Of a stretch of DNA of 64,000 nt, positions 44,736 through 52,296 are shown in pieces (positions within the stretch are counted from its first letter, which is position 1; every line of letters starts with the position of its first letter). The translations under genes and the position numbers were made by a program. The notes under the pieces were generated by a model that searched no databases, had not been told where the DNA came from, and saw nothing but the letters and a program-made list of their open reading frames with translations. Where the stretch lies: contig JAGVBZ010000001.1 in assembly GCA_020059465.1 (NCBI GenBank), positions 62,001 through 126,000 of the forward strand, given 5' to 3'. The stretch comes from Brevinematales bacterium (GTDB lineage: Bacteria > Spirochaetota > Brevinematia > Brevinematales > GWF1-51-8).

Positions 44736-44816
44736 GATAAATCTTTTACATTATGAAAAAGTGTGGTAGAAAAATATGATGGAAACTGAAATTAGCGTTT
44801 ATCTATGGAGGATTCC

Positions 44817-44950
44817 ATGCCACAAGGTTTATCACTGAAGGTGAGGTTATCGATAAACGTACTCTCAAATTATCCGAGCCTACGAATATTCAGATAGGAG
44901 AGAAGGTTAGACTGACAATCGAATCTGATGCTGCTCCGAGAAAACCCAGA
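44817..44950 (+). pseudogene. Remnant of a small antitoxin-like gene
   Basis: GGAGG at 44807-44811 is correctly placed for ATG 44817, but this frame closes after 26 codons. Shifting one frame gives a coherent reading, RFITEGEVIDKRTLKLSEPT then QIGEKVRLTIES, resembling DUF104-type antitoxins. The frames would join if four bases (ATGC duplicated) were restored at the start, so a slippage deletion is plausible. The 3' end runs into the 54-bp repeat at 44948. No toxin gene is nearby. Confidence 0.4.
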
Positions 44951-45001
44951 GTATTGAATGCTAACCGGGCCATTCCGCCGGTGCCCCGTGTTCGATATAC
45001 T
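44948..45001 (+). repeat. 54-bp repeat, copy A (inverted match at 52243-52296)
   Basis: Reverse complement of 52243-52296 with one mismatch in 54 bp. It covers the last codons of the acyltransferase gene (reading HGAPAEWPG-stop on the minus strand) and flanks beyond it. Confidence 0.85.
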
Positions 45002-45770
45002 CTACCAGATCGGATACGAACCGTACCGCGGGAACACCGTCGATCACGTCATGGTCGAATAATACGCTCAGATGAAGGATTTCACGAATCTCGATGCTGT
45101 TCTTTACCACCCACGGCTTTTTTACAATTGCACCCACCGCGAAACTCAGGTTATGCATCGTTTTAGGAATAATCCATCCGGGGAGACGTCCCGCCATCCC
45201 CACCGATGTGACCATAACGGTTCCCATACTTTCTTTGTGCCTGAACGGGTTCCTCAGGATACGATTCATGATAAAAACCCGGAGGAATTGCGGCAGGCTA
45301 TAATACAGTTTCATGAGAAACTTCGGGAACTTCCCGCCGATCACATAGTCGCTCTCATCTTTGATTTTCAATGACTTTGCAGCGTTCAATTCCGCGGTAA
45401 TTTCTTGGGCAGACTTTTCATTAACTTTTCTGATTACCGTTGCTAATGGGACACGAACTCCGGACACTTCCCTTTCGATTACTGTCGCAATATCAATATT
45501 GTTAAACAAGATCAGTTCGCTTTTTTTTAGCATCAGCGCATGCGCCTGGGGATGCTGAATAATGGAATGCGCGATCGATTTCAGAAACACCGCCATAAAC
45601 GAAATTCGGTTTCCTGTGGATCTGAATATCCTGATCTTTTTACGTACTTCGGTGACATCGATTTCCAGAAGCCCTGCGATAATATGCTTCTTTGAACCGA
45701 TCTTTCCCAGATCGAATGTTGAAAAACGGGATTTTGGAAAACGGACGGTATTGAAATCGGTTTTTTTCAT
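44961..45770 (-). CDS. Stand-alone 2-oxoacid dehydrogenase-type acyltransferase (catalytic domain only)
   Basis: 269 residues from ATG 45770, which overlaps the preceding GNAT stop (ATGA); upstream in-frame residues are a chance extension. It has the 2-oxoacid-dehydrogenase E2 catalytic fold: FLKSIAHSIIQHPQAHAL, VPLATVIRKVNEKSAQEI, and SVLFDHDVIDGVPAVRF, where HxxxDG is the catalytic His motif. It lacks lipoyl and E1/E3-binding domains, so it is not a normal pyruvate dehydrogenase component and may acetylate a small molecule, as in the chloramphenicol-acetyltransferase-like group. Its C-terminus lies in the 54-bp repeat. Confidence 0.75.
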   Translation of the reverse strand: MKKTDFNTVRFPKSRFSTFDLGKIGSKKHIIAGLLEIDVTEVRKKIRIFRSTGNRISFMAVFLKSIAHSIIQHPQAHALMLKKSELILFNNIDIATVIEREVSGVRVPLATVIRKVNEKSAQEITAELNAAKSLKIKDESDYVIGGKFPKFLMKLYYSLPQFLRVFIMNRILRNPFRHKESMGTVMVTSVGMAGRLPGWIIPKTMHNLSFAVGAIVKKPWVVKNSIEIREILHLSVLFDHDVIDGVPAVRFVSDLVEYIEHGAPAEWPG

Positions 45771-46660
45771 GATGGGGCGCTTCCAATAGTATTCAGGTCT
45801 TTCACCATAAAATAGCAGATATGCCCCGGGGGCAGTTCGGCATGCTCCGAATGGACGCGATACCCCATCCGGCGGTAGAATTCCGGCGCCTGAAAATCGT
45901 GGGTGTTCAGGTGCGCGTGACTGCATCCCTGACGTATCGCCTCGCCCTCGGCAAGCCTGAGTATCTTTCGGCCGATTCCCATTCCCCGGTATTTTTCGTC
46001 GATCCAGAAAAACTTTATCCCCATCCATCCGTATGACGCGCCCCCCGTCAGTCCGCCGATAATAGTATCCCCGTCCCGGCAGATGACAGCGATTTGGATA
46101 TGGAGGTCTTCCCCTTCGTCCGCGTCGAGGAACCGAGTCAATCCGTCCTCGACCACCTTCGCGGATTCGTCGTCGGGCTTTTCAGTTATTTCAAAATCGA
46201 TATCCCTGATCACCGGGAGCGTTGCGGACATCTCTTTCGCGAGCGCCCTTTCGAGATAGAAACTGATCCCGCCGGGCGGGAAATCCTCCAGCTCGAACTT
46301 GATGGAATATCCGTGCTTCATATAGAACATCAGCGCGGACGGGATATCGGTCTCGAAACGGGAGTACACGCACCCGCGTTGGATAGCCTCGGTTTCCGCC
46401 ATCCCGAGTACGACCCCACCGATCCCGTGACGGCGGTAATCCTCATGGAGCCAGAAGCGGCGGATGTACATGTTATGCCAGAATGTCCCGCCGAGCAGGC
46501 CGCCGATAATCTCACCGCCCTTCCGGCAGAAGACGTTCAGGCCCCGGTGATTGTCGTCCTCCGCGAACTGCAGATTATACTCCCGCAGGCGCTTTTCGAT
46601 AAACGCCGCATCTTTTTTCGACGGATTGTTCGTGACATCGAACCGTAAGTTTCCGCTCAT
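45767..46660 (-). CDS. Tandem GNAT acetyltransferase (two domains)
   Basis: 297 residues with two GNAT folds. Domain 1 (about 1-140): RRFWLHEDYRRHGIGGVVLGMAE and IPSALMFYMKHGYSI. Domain 2 (about 150-290): KFFWIDEKYRGMGIGRKILRLAE and APEFYRRMGYRVHS. Both acetyl-CoA loops (RxxGIG) appear complete, so either could be active. Substrate unknown. ATG overlaps the stop of the 26-codon ORF (ATGA) and its own stop overlaps the acyltransferase ATG. Confidence 0.88.
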   Translation of the reverse strand: MSGNLRFDVTNNPSKKDAAFIEKRLREYNLQFAEDDNHRGLNVFCRKGGEIIGGLLGGTFWHNMYIRRFWLHEDYRRHGIGGVVLGMAETEAIQRGCVYSRFETDIPSALMFYMKHGYSIKFELEDFPPGGISFYLERALAKEMSATLPVIRDIDFEITEKPDDESAKVVEDGLTRFLDADEGEDLHIQIAVICRDGDTIIGGLTGGASYGWMGIKFFWIDEKYRGMGIGRKILRLAEGEAIRQGCSHAHLNTHDFQAPEFYRRMGYRVHSEHAELPPGHICYFMVKDLNTIGSAPS

Positions 46661-46737
46661 TCGACGAACTCGGATAAAAACTCCCCGATCTCGGGTAACT
46701 CGCCGATGCCCGCAGGGCTGATTTTTATATCAATCAT
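46657..46737 (-). CDS. 26-codon ORF bridging methyltransferase and GNAT genes
   Basis: Starts at TAAATG directly after the methyltransferase stop, stops in an ATGA overlap with the GNAT start; predicted peptide MIDIKISPAGIGELPEIGEF plus SEFVE. The sequence resembles the first strand and helix of a GNAT domain, so it may be a truncated GNAT remnant retained as a translational coupler. Expression is not certain. Confidence 0.4.
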   Translation of the reverse strand: MIDIKISPAGIGELPEIGEFLSEFVE

Positions 46738-47544
46738 TTAATCCTTTACTCCGACGAGGTAGATACGGTTGAATACGAGGCGGACTTGCCCGTCACTCCC
46801 GGCCAGCTCGAAAAACGATTCCCGGACAATCCGGCGGAACTCGTCCGCGTAGGAGTCGTCGTACCCGCCCGCGTAGTAGTCCCGGTTGAGGTAGCCCGCG
46901 ATTGCGCCGGACGCGAAAATGTCATACGCCTTTTCCGGTGTGTGGGACGATTCGAGGGACTGGATCTCGGCGAACTCTACATGGAATCCCTGAGCGGTGA
47001 AGAGATCCGAGTACTCCTTCGCGGTGTCGCGGTAGAACCACGGAGTCGACCATCTTGCGAATACTTCGCCTGTCGCGGGGTTCTGCTTGACCCGGCGTAC
47101 CGCGTCGATGAACTGCGGGCAGTATTCGTGTTTCGCGGGGGACTGGATTCCCATGCGTCCGCCCGGCCTGAGCGCGCGGTGCATATTCGACGCCGCTTTC
47201 GACGGGTCGCGGAACCATTGGAACGCCGAGTTGCAGAAGATAACGTCGAACTCAGCGTCGAAATCCATATCGTGCGCGTCCATCCGGGTAAAACGGATGC
47301 CGTCCGCGCCGTATTTTTCAATACATTCGCGGATCATCCCGTCCGACGGGTCTATCCCCGTGATAGGGGCGTCGGTGAGCGAGCGGATTTTCTTCGTCAG
47401 GTTGCCCGTGCCGCACCCGAGATCGAGGACGCTTTCGCCGTTTTGGATATTCAGCAGCGAGAATAAAACGTCAGCCGCCGAACTCTGGACGATGGAAGTC
47501 TCACGGTAGCGTTTCGCGATCTCGGTGAAGTTTTCGTTAGCCAT
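46738..47544 (-). CDS. SAM-dependent methyltransferase (class I)
   Basis: 268 residues. SAM-binding motif I VLDLGCGTGNLTKKIRSL (about 38-55), acidic motif II GIDPSDG, motif III-like DVIFCNSAFQWFRDPSKA, and GGRMGIQSPAKHEY. It resembles trans-aconitate-type/UbiE-like enzymes that methylate small carboxylates or quinones. 15 nt separate it from the other methyltransferase upstream; downstream ORF begins at its stop (TAAATG). Substrate unknown. Confidence 0.85.
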   Translation of the reverse strand: MANENFTEIAKRYRETSIVQSSAADVLFSLLNIQNGESVLDLGCGTGNLTKKIRSLTDAPITGIDPSDGMIRECIEKYGADGIRFTRMDAHDMDFDAEFDVIFCNSAFQWFRDPSKAASNMHRALRPGGRMGIQSPAKHEYCPQFIDAVRRVKQNPATGEVFARWSTPWFYRDTAKEYSDLFTAQGFHVEFAEIQSLESSHTPEKAYDIFASGAIAGYLNRDYYAGGYDDSYADEFRRIVRESFFELAGSDGQVRLVFNRIYLVGVKD

Positions 47545-47559
47545 AGAATCCTCCGGTTT

Positions 47560-48360
47560 TTAATTTATCCCAATACCCTTGAAGAACGTATAGCAGAATA
47601 CGCCGTCCGGTTCCGCGGAGCGGTACAGACCGGCGATACCCTGATCGAATACGGCGGCTTGGATAATCCCAGCGGCAATCGCGTTCTCGCGCACACCCTC
47701 GATCATCGCGGTAAACGTATTCTTTGTGAATCCCTCGACCATCTCCGGCCGGCTCGAGTCGGCGTATACCATCCTCGGCGATACCCGGCAGTCGCGGAAC
47801 CCGGCATGTGTGAGCAGGGGATACAGCTCCCTGCCGATCAGCGCGTTCCCGCCGGCGGCGGCCTGCAGGACGACCTGCGCATTGATCGCGGCGTTCGCCT
47901 CGTCGCTGCGGGGATAGAAATACGCCGAACCGTGGTCGCCCTCGATCAGGGTGATCGACCCGCCGGGCTTCAGTACCCGTTTCAATAGCAATAGAGCGGC
48001 GTTCGGGTCGGGGAGGTGTTCCAGCACGAAGCAGACCATGATATGATCGAACATGGCGTCGGGGAAATCGAGATGAAAGATGTCCGCCGCGCGGAACTCG
48101 ACGTTAGCAATACCCGCCTCCGCGGCCTGTTTCTTCGCCTGCGAAAGGGATGATTCTGATATATCGACGGAGATGAATTGGGAGCGGGGGTTCTTCGGCG
48201 CGACAATGACAGTCTGCGCGCCTGTGCCGCAGCCCGCCTCGAGAACGAGCGAATTGCCGGGAAATACCGTATCGTGATGGATGAGTTCCGCGAGGGTACG
48301 GGCCTGATCGGAAAGCCGTTCCGCTTCCCTTCCGGAATATCCGTGGACGTATTCGGGCAT
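47560..48360 (-). CDS. SAM-dependent methyltransferase (class I)
   Basis: 266 residues. VLEAGCGTGAQTVIVAPK (motif I), FISVDISESSL (motif II), FDHIMVCFVLEHLPDPNAAL, KPGGSITLIEGDHGSAYFYP. Same fold as the downstream methyltransferase but divergent, so not a recent duplicate. The N-terminal YVHGYSGREAERLSDQARTL is typical of UbiE-like enzymes. It follows the ArsR-like fragment by 3 nt, with a near-overlapping start. Confidence 0.85.
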   Translation of the reverse strand: MPEYVHGYSGREAERLSDQARTLAELIHHDTVFPGNSLVLEAGCGTGAQTVIVAPKNPRSQFISVDISESSLSQAKKQAAEAGIANVEFRAADIFHLDFPDAMFDHIMVCFVLEHLPDPNAALLLLKRVLKPGGSITLIEGDHGSAYFYPRSDEANAAINAQVVLQAAAGGNALIGRELYPLLTHAGFRDCRVSPRMVYADSSRPEMVEGFTKNTFTAMIEGVRENAIAAGIIQAAVFDQGIAGLYRSAEPDGVFCYTFFKGIGIN

Positions 48361-48363
48361 AGT

Positions 48364-48747
48364 TTACATCCCGGCGGGAAGGTAAATCCCCAGTTTCGAG
48401 AAACCGTCGCGCCCGGCGGGAGTAATCGTCAGGTCTTTGCTTCCGTCCATAGGGGTAAGCCATCCGATCGAAACAAATCCCGAAAGGAGCAGTCCCCCGA
48501 GGTGGGAACCGATATGCGGGTACATCTTTCCGCCGTCGCGTTCCATGCAGGCGTTGACTAATTTCCGGGGGGACGATTTGAGCGGCGCGAGGTCGATCCC
48601 GATCCTGACCAACTCCTCCTCCCCGTAGGTGGTGAGTTCCGGCTTATCGCCGCCGATCAGGAATCCGTTGCGGAATAGGGCGTTATATAACGCCTCGCCG
48701 AGTACGCCGGAAAGATGGTCGTAACACATCCTCGCTACTGGACGCAT
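48364..48747 (-). CDS. C-terminal domain of an ArsR-type regulator, without its HTH
   Basis: 127 residues: RMCYDHLSGVLGEALYNALFRNGFL, LTTYGEEELVRIGID and LTITPAGRDGFSKLG match the C-terminal metal/ligand-side domain of long ArsR-family regulators (RxCYDHLAG...LTPAGR...LG). The N-terminal winged-helix of about 90 residues is missing; an in-frame TAG lies just upstream of the GGAGG site, so the ORF is complete as it stands. It heads an operon with methyltransferases and acetyltransferases. It may be a ligand-binding remnant or act with another DNA-binding protein. Confidence 0.7.
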   Translation of the reverse strand: MRPVARMCYDHLSGVLGEALYNALFRNGFLIGGDKPELTTYGEEELVRIGIDLAPLKSSPRKLVNACMERDGGKMYPHIGSHLGGLLLSGFVSIGWLTPMDGSKDLTITPAGRDGFSKLGIYLPAGM

Positions 48748-48777
48748 GGGAGCCTCCTTCTATAGTGGAAAGTGGGA

Positions 48778-48812
48778 AAGCGACCCTTCGACTAGCTCCG
48801 GGCAGGCGATTA
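48778..48812. repeat. REP-like fragment in the operon leader
   Basis: GACCCTTCGACTAGCTCCGG and following GCAGGCG match the CCCTTCGAC/GTCGAAGGG repeat type also seen at 62709-62765. It sits in the about 95-nt leader of the ArsR-fragment operon. Confidence 0.5.
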
Positions 48813-48842
48813 TTAAGTATAAAGATTAAAAACAGGATGTTT

Positions 48843-48872
48843 ATTATATAATAAAAACCGGGATATTGTCAA
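48843..48872 (-). promoter_or_regulatory. sigma70 promoter of the ArsR-fragment/methyltransferase operon
   Basis: Minus strand: TTGACA (48867-48872), 18 nt, TATAAT (48843-48848); both boxes match consensus. Leader about 95 nt. Confidence 0.75.
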
Positions 48873-48959
48873 CTGCTGCGGTACTGCGCACGACACCCAC
48901 CTCCGTCAGGCGGGAAGGGGGAGTTGCCGCGGAGGCACGGAGAACACAGAGGGACACAT

Positions 48960-49035
48960 CCGTTATAGATGAAGAGGCAATCTGCCGGCCTCAATGATGC
49001 GCGGATATCGCGGATTCTACGGATTTGCGCGAGGG
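48960..49035. repeat. ATCCGTGT/ATCGCGGAT-rich intergenic repeat
   Basis: Words such as GCGGATATCGCGGATTCTACG and ACGGATTTGCGCGA, of the family at 5105 and 49750; just before it GCGGAGGCACGGAGAACACA, another common dispersed word. No gene seen in 48880-49085. Confidence 0.45.
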
Positions 49036-49089
49036 ATAAGGGATATTTAATAGGGGAATCGTTTTTTACGGCGTATAAATGAAATCAGT

Positions 49090-49491
49090 CTATTCTTCCC
49101 AATTCTCAATCGATAGACCGGGGATTCTGGAAAATTCCTTTATATTTCGAGTAACTAATACATATCCTCTTTCCAACGCGGAGGCGCCGATGAGTAAATC
49201 ATAAGGCCCGATTGGTATTCCTGCCGTTTCTAATTCAGCCCTAATTCTCCCGGCGGTTTCGGCGATTTTAGTGTCCATTTCGATGGAATTAAAAGAATCT
49301 ATAAACCCTTGCAGGGTGTTTAATGTTTCTTCACGTCTTTTACTTTTAAATGCTCCATAATAGAGTTCGAAACGCACGATCACGGGGATGAAGATGTTTT
49401 TCGGCGAAGTTTCTTCAATTCTCTTTAAAAGCGTTTTAGACCTGCCTTTTAGAAAGTCTATACAGACGTTAGTATCCAATACGAAATTCAC
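49090..49491 (-). CDS. VapC-type PIN-domain toxin ribonuclease
   Basis: 133 residues, a PIN domain. Acidic residues of the active site: Asp6 (LDTNVCIDF), Glu42 (FELYYG), Asp98 and Asp-like positions in GPYDLLIGASA. VapC toxins cleave tRNA or rRNA under stress. The ATG overlaps the antitoxin stop. Appears intact, so the module may be functional. Confidence 0.88.
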   Translation of the reverse strand: MNFVLDTNVCIDFLKGRSKTLLKRIEETSPKNIFIPVIVRFELYYGAFKSKRREETLNTLQGFIDSFNSIEMDTKIAETAGRIRAELETAGIPIGPYDLLIGASALERGYVLVTRNIKEFSRIPGLSIENWEE

Positions 49492-49697
49492 AAAACATCT
49501 CGCGGTTCATATTCTCCCTGTTTTTCTCTTTCGGGAAAATCGGATAGTATGCCGAAATACTCCTTCAACGGTTTCTTTTTTCCTCGAGTCGTTTTTTCAT
49601 CGATAATGATGATTATTTCGCCCTTTTTATGAATAAATTCTTCCGGAATTCTTATCGTTTCAGGAATATCGTCATAGAATGTTTTACTCGCATTCAT
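49488..49697 (-). CDS. VapB-type antitoxin
   Basis: 69 residues. The N-terminus (ASKTFYDDIPETIRIPEEFIHKKGEIIII) fits a SpoVT/AbrB or MazE-like beta DNA-binding fold; the C-terminus (KPLKEYFGILSDFPEREKQGEYEP) would mask the toxin. It precedes and overlaps the VapC gene, the usual order. A palindrome in its promoter is a likely operator. Confidence 0.75.
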   Translation of the reverse strand: MNASKTFYDDIPETIRIPEEFIHKKGEIIIIIDEKTTRGKKKPLKEYFGILSDFPEREKQGEYEPRDVL

Positions 49698-49715
49698 TAT
49701 TATCTCCTCAGCCTA

Positions 49716-49728
49716 TATAATCATTATA
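49716..49728. promoter_or_regulatory. Likely vapB operator
   Basis: Perfect palindrome TATAATCATTATA, overlapping the -10 box of the vapBC promoter; suited to autoregulation by the antitoxin. Confidence 0.5.
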
Positions 49729-49751
49729 GTGATAAATCTGACAGTTGTCAA
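49723..49751 (-). promoter_or_regulatory. sigma70 promoter of vapBC
   Basis: Minus strand: TTGACA (49746-49751), 17 nt, TATAAT (49723-49728); full consensus. It faces the repeat at 49750. Confidence 0.75.
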
Positions 49752-49815
49752 CCCCATTTTTATCCGTGTTCATCCGTTTTATCCGCGATCATCCGTGTGA
49801 AAACGGGGTATAAAA
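49750..49815. repeat. ATCCGTGT-rich intergenic repeat
   Basis: ATCCGTGTTCATCCG, ATCCGCGATCATCCGTGTGA and AAAACGGGG motifs in direct order; same family as 5105-5218. Followed at 49925-50015 by AT-rich words (AAAGTTACATG, CTTGTAACTTTTTACTTGTCA) like the tRNA-flanking repeat. Confidence 0.5.
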
Positions 49816-49874
49816 TACCCTTTCGATAACTTCGTATCCATTCGCACACTGTCCGCATGGGCTTCCCAATTCCC

Positions 49875-49903
49875 TTGACACTCCCCATCTTTCATGCTAT
49901 CCT
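49875..49903 (+). promoter_or_regulatory. sigma70 promoter
   Basis: TTGACA (49875-49880), 17 nt, TATCCT (49898-49903); about 150 nt before the secreted-protein gene at 50052, with repeat sequence between. Confidence 0.5.
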
Positions 49904-50051
49904 AATCCGGTATTTTTCCATGAAAGCTATAAGTTGAAAGTTACATGAAAACATATAAGGCTCAAAGGAAGGTTTTAGTTTCCACTTTCCACTTGTAACT
50001 TTTTACTTGTCACTTATCAGGGAGGGCTTGTCCTCCCGAAGGGAGGGAAAT

Positions 50052-50582
50052 ATGAAAAAGTTTGCGGTACTGTTACTGTTTGCGATGGCTGTCCCGTCGG
50101 CGCTCTCCGCGCAGACTATGATCGGCTTCGAGGGAGACCTGAAGAACCTCACACTTAACCTGACCAAGACCATGCAATTGCGAGACGAAGTCTACACCGA
50201 GTGCCTGAAGGTGATGTTCGAGAAAGTGTTCTCCGGGACGTCCGAGATGAAGGAACGGTTTCTCGTATATATCGTGATACAGGGTATCCTCGAGGAGAGC
50301 CGCGCCTACGACGCTCTGATCGATGTGATGACGATGTATATGCTGATAACCGACGCGAATAAGAAGAATATGGCGAAAACCGTGATGCTGAACCGGATCA
50401 AGAGCACTATTACCAAACTCCGGCAGTATATCCTCACGGTGACTAAGGATAAGACTAAGCCCGACGGGTATACTATCGACGATATCAAGGCAAAGGCCGC
50501 GAAATATATGCAGACCACCCTCGACCTTCTGGGGGACTTCTACGATAAGTTCCTTCCCGAATCGGTAATGGATAAGAAGTAA
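50052..50582 (+). CDS. Secreted helical protein, function unknown
   Basis: 176 residues from ATG 50052 (GGGAGGG 5 nt upstream; a longer reading from 50007 is not supported). Signal peptide ending LSA. The mature part is almost entirely helical and charged (LKNLTLNLTKTMQLRDEVYT, MLNRIKSTITKLRQYILTVT). No family recognised. Nine nucleotides before the DUF2752 gene; probable operon with LURP-like and trpF. Confidence 0.65.
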   Translation: MKKFAVLLLFAMAVPSALSAQTMIGFEGDLKNLTLNLTKTMQLRDEVYTECLKVMFEKVFSGTSEMKERFLVYIVIQGILEESRAYDALIDVMTMYMLITDANKKNMAKTVMLNRIKSTITKLRQYILTVTKDKTKPDGYTIDDIKAKAAKYMQTTLDLLGDFYDKFLPESVMDKK

Positions 50583-50591
50583 CAGAGGGAT

Positions 50592-50957
50592 ATGCGGATA
50601 TTCGCGCTTTTCACCCTGTTCTTCATCGGCGCGCTAGCGGCAGCCGTGATGTTCGTAGACCCGCATACGGACGCGCTCCTTCCCGGATGCGTATTCCGTT
50701 CGCTGACAGGATGGTATTGCCCGTTATGCGGGGGGATGCGCGCGGTGCATAGCCTGCTGCACGGAGATCTCGCGCGGGCGGTATCGGAAAACCTGATGGT
50801 TCTGCTGATAGTTCCCCTATCGGCGGGAGCGTTGATCGCCGACAGTTTTCTGCGCAGGCGGGAACGATTTGATGCTCTGCGCAGAATGAATAAGGGATTT
50901 TTTATCGGCGCGGCCGGTTTAACGGTGCTTTATACGGTATTAAGGAATGTATTATAG
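50592..50957 (+). CDS. DUF2752 membrane protein
   Basis: 121 residues with three hydrophobic helices. The DUF2752 signature GWYCPLCGGMRAVHSLLHGD (about 42-61) with CxxCGxxRA and HxLLHG is clear; these Cys may bind metal or form a disulfide. Function is not established for the family. Operon position between a secreted protein and a LURP-like protein. Confidence 0.85.
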   Translation: MRIFALFTLFFIGALAAAVMFVDPHTDALLPGCVFRSLTGWYCPLCGGMRAVHSLLHGDLARAVSENLMVLLIVPLSAGALIADSFLRRRERFDALRRMNKGFFIGAAGLTVLYTVLRNVL

Positions 50958-50981
50958 ATTTATTCCATAATGGAGGGTATT

Positions 50982-51590
50982 ATGCATTGGGAACAACTGC
51001 GGATACGGACGAAATTCTTAGTCAAGCGGAAATTTTTCGGGATGGGGACGTCGATGATCTTTGACGAGGAGAGCCGCGAGCTTCTGGTCTACGCTAAGGC
51101 GCGGTTCTTCCAGTGGCACGGGTTCAAATTGTTCGGCGATAAGCAGATGACCACTGAGCTCTCGTTCGCGAAACGCGACTTCCATGGGCAGGGCGCGAAG
51201 AATGTGCTCGGCAAGATATTCAATTTTGAATATGTTATTACCGACACCTCCGCCGGGGGTCAGGAAATCTGCCGGTTCAAGCGGAAAGCGCTCAGATCTA
51301 TGTTTCGGGATACATGGGAGATAATGACCGCGGACGGGACAGTCGCAGGCTCGATCACCGAACAGGGCGGATTCCGCGCGGTGATGTCGCGTATCCTTCC
51401 GGCGTTCTTCCCCCAGACTTACACGTTTACTTATCAGGGAAAGGATATCGCCGAGATGAAGGGCAAGTTCGCATGGTTCGCGCCGAAATATGTGCTGACA
51501 GTGCTCGACCAGTCCGCCGATATCCGTATGATTCTGAACGGCGCCGCGCTGATCGGGGGAGTCGAAGGAAAACAGGGGTCCGGATCATAA
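50982..51590 (+). CDS. LURP-one/scramblase-like protein
   Basis: 202 residues from ATG 50982 (GGAGGG just upstream; an alternative start at 50970 is embedded in it). Beta-rich Tubby/LURP-one-like barrel: TKFLVKRKFFGMGTSMIFDE, LSFAKRDFHGQGAKNVLGKI, YVITDTSAGGQEICRFKRKA and FTYQGKDIAEMKGKFAWFAP. The family includes phospholipid scramblase-like proteins; function in bacteria unknown. Its stop overlaps the trpF start (TAATG). Confidence 0.65.
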   Translation: MHWEQLRIRTKFLVKRKFFGMGTSMIFDEESRELLVYAKARFFQWHGFKLFGDKQMTTELSFAKRDFHGQGAKNVLGKIFNFEYVITDTSAGGQEICRFKRKALRSMFRDTWEIMTADGTVAGSITEQGGFRAVMSRILPAFFPQTYTFTYQGKDIAEMKGKFAWFAPKYVLTVLDQSADIRMILNGAALIGGVEGKQGSGS

Positions 51591-52240
51591 TGAGCGAATT
51601 TCATATTACACGTGTAAAAATCTGCGGTATCCGAAATCCGGAAACCGCGATGAAAGCTATCGAGTGCGGCGCGTCCGCGGTGGGGTTTGTTTTCTACGGC
51701 AGAAGCCCGCGGAATATCCTGCCGGGCGACGCCCGCGCGATTATTGCGAAACTTCCGCTGTTCGTCTCGAAGGTTGGGGTATTCGTCGAACAGGGTATCC
51801 AGCAGATCATCGATACGGTGAAGGAGTCCGGAGTCGATATCGTTCAGCTCGCAGGCGGGCAGGGCATGGACTTCCTCGAAATCCTGAAAAGCCGTCTCGA
51901 TAAACCGGTGATCTACGCGTTCCAGGTGCAGGAACTGTCGCACAATTCCCTCAATTCGATCCGTTTCGCGCCCGCGGAGGCTGTGCTGATCGATAAGCTG
52001 GTGCCCGGGGAATGGGGCGGTACCGGCGAACGTGTTCCGGTTAGGGACGACCTGACCGGCGACGACCGTGAATTTATCCGTCAGAGGGTGATTATCGCGG
52101 GCGGTGTGAATTCCTCCAACGCCCGGAGTATTATCGACACGATCGAGCCGTTCGGGCTGGATTTGTCGAGCGGGGTGGAGAGCGAACGCGGGGTGAAAGA
52201 CCCCAAGCTGATCGAGGAGTTTTTTAAATCGATTAGGTAA
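51590..52240 (+). CDS. trpF: Phosphoribosylanthranilate isomerase
   Basis: 216 residues from ATG 51590, the start that overlaps the previous stop; residues before it in longer readings are out-of-frame noise. TIM-barrel enzyme of tryptophan synthesis: VKICGIRNPE with the catalytic Cys, ASAVGFVFYGRSPRNI, VQLAGGQ, VLIDK (catalytic Asp), IIAGGVNSSNA, GLDLSSGVES. No other trp gene nearby. The 3' flank is the 54-bp repeat and duplicated region. Confidence 0.92.
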   Translation: MSEFHITRVKICGIRNPETAMKAIECGASAVGFVFYGRSPRNILPGDARAIIAKLPLFVSKVGVFVEQGIQQIIDTVKESGVDIVQLAGGQGMDFLEILKSRLDKPVIYAFQVQELSHNSLNSIRFAPAEAVLIDKLVPGEWGGTGERVPVRDDLTGDDREFIRQRVIIAGGVNSSNARSIIDTIEPFGLDLSSGVESERGVKDPKLIEEFFKSIR

Positions 52241-52242
52241 TA

Positions 52243-52296
52243 AGTATATCGATCACGGGGCACCGGCGGAATGGCCCGGTTAGCATTCAATACTCT
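52243..52296 (-). repeat. 54-bp repeat, copy B (inverted match at 44948-45001)
   Basis: Begins 3 nt after the trpF stop. On the plus strand it reads IDHGAPAEWPG-stop, the same C-terminal tail as the acyltransferase ending at 44961. One mismatch to copy A. Confidence 0.85.
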
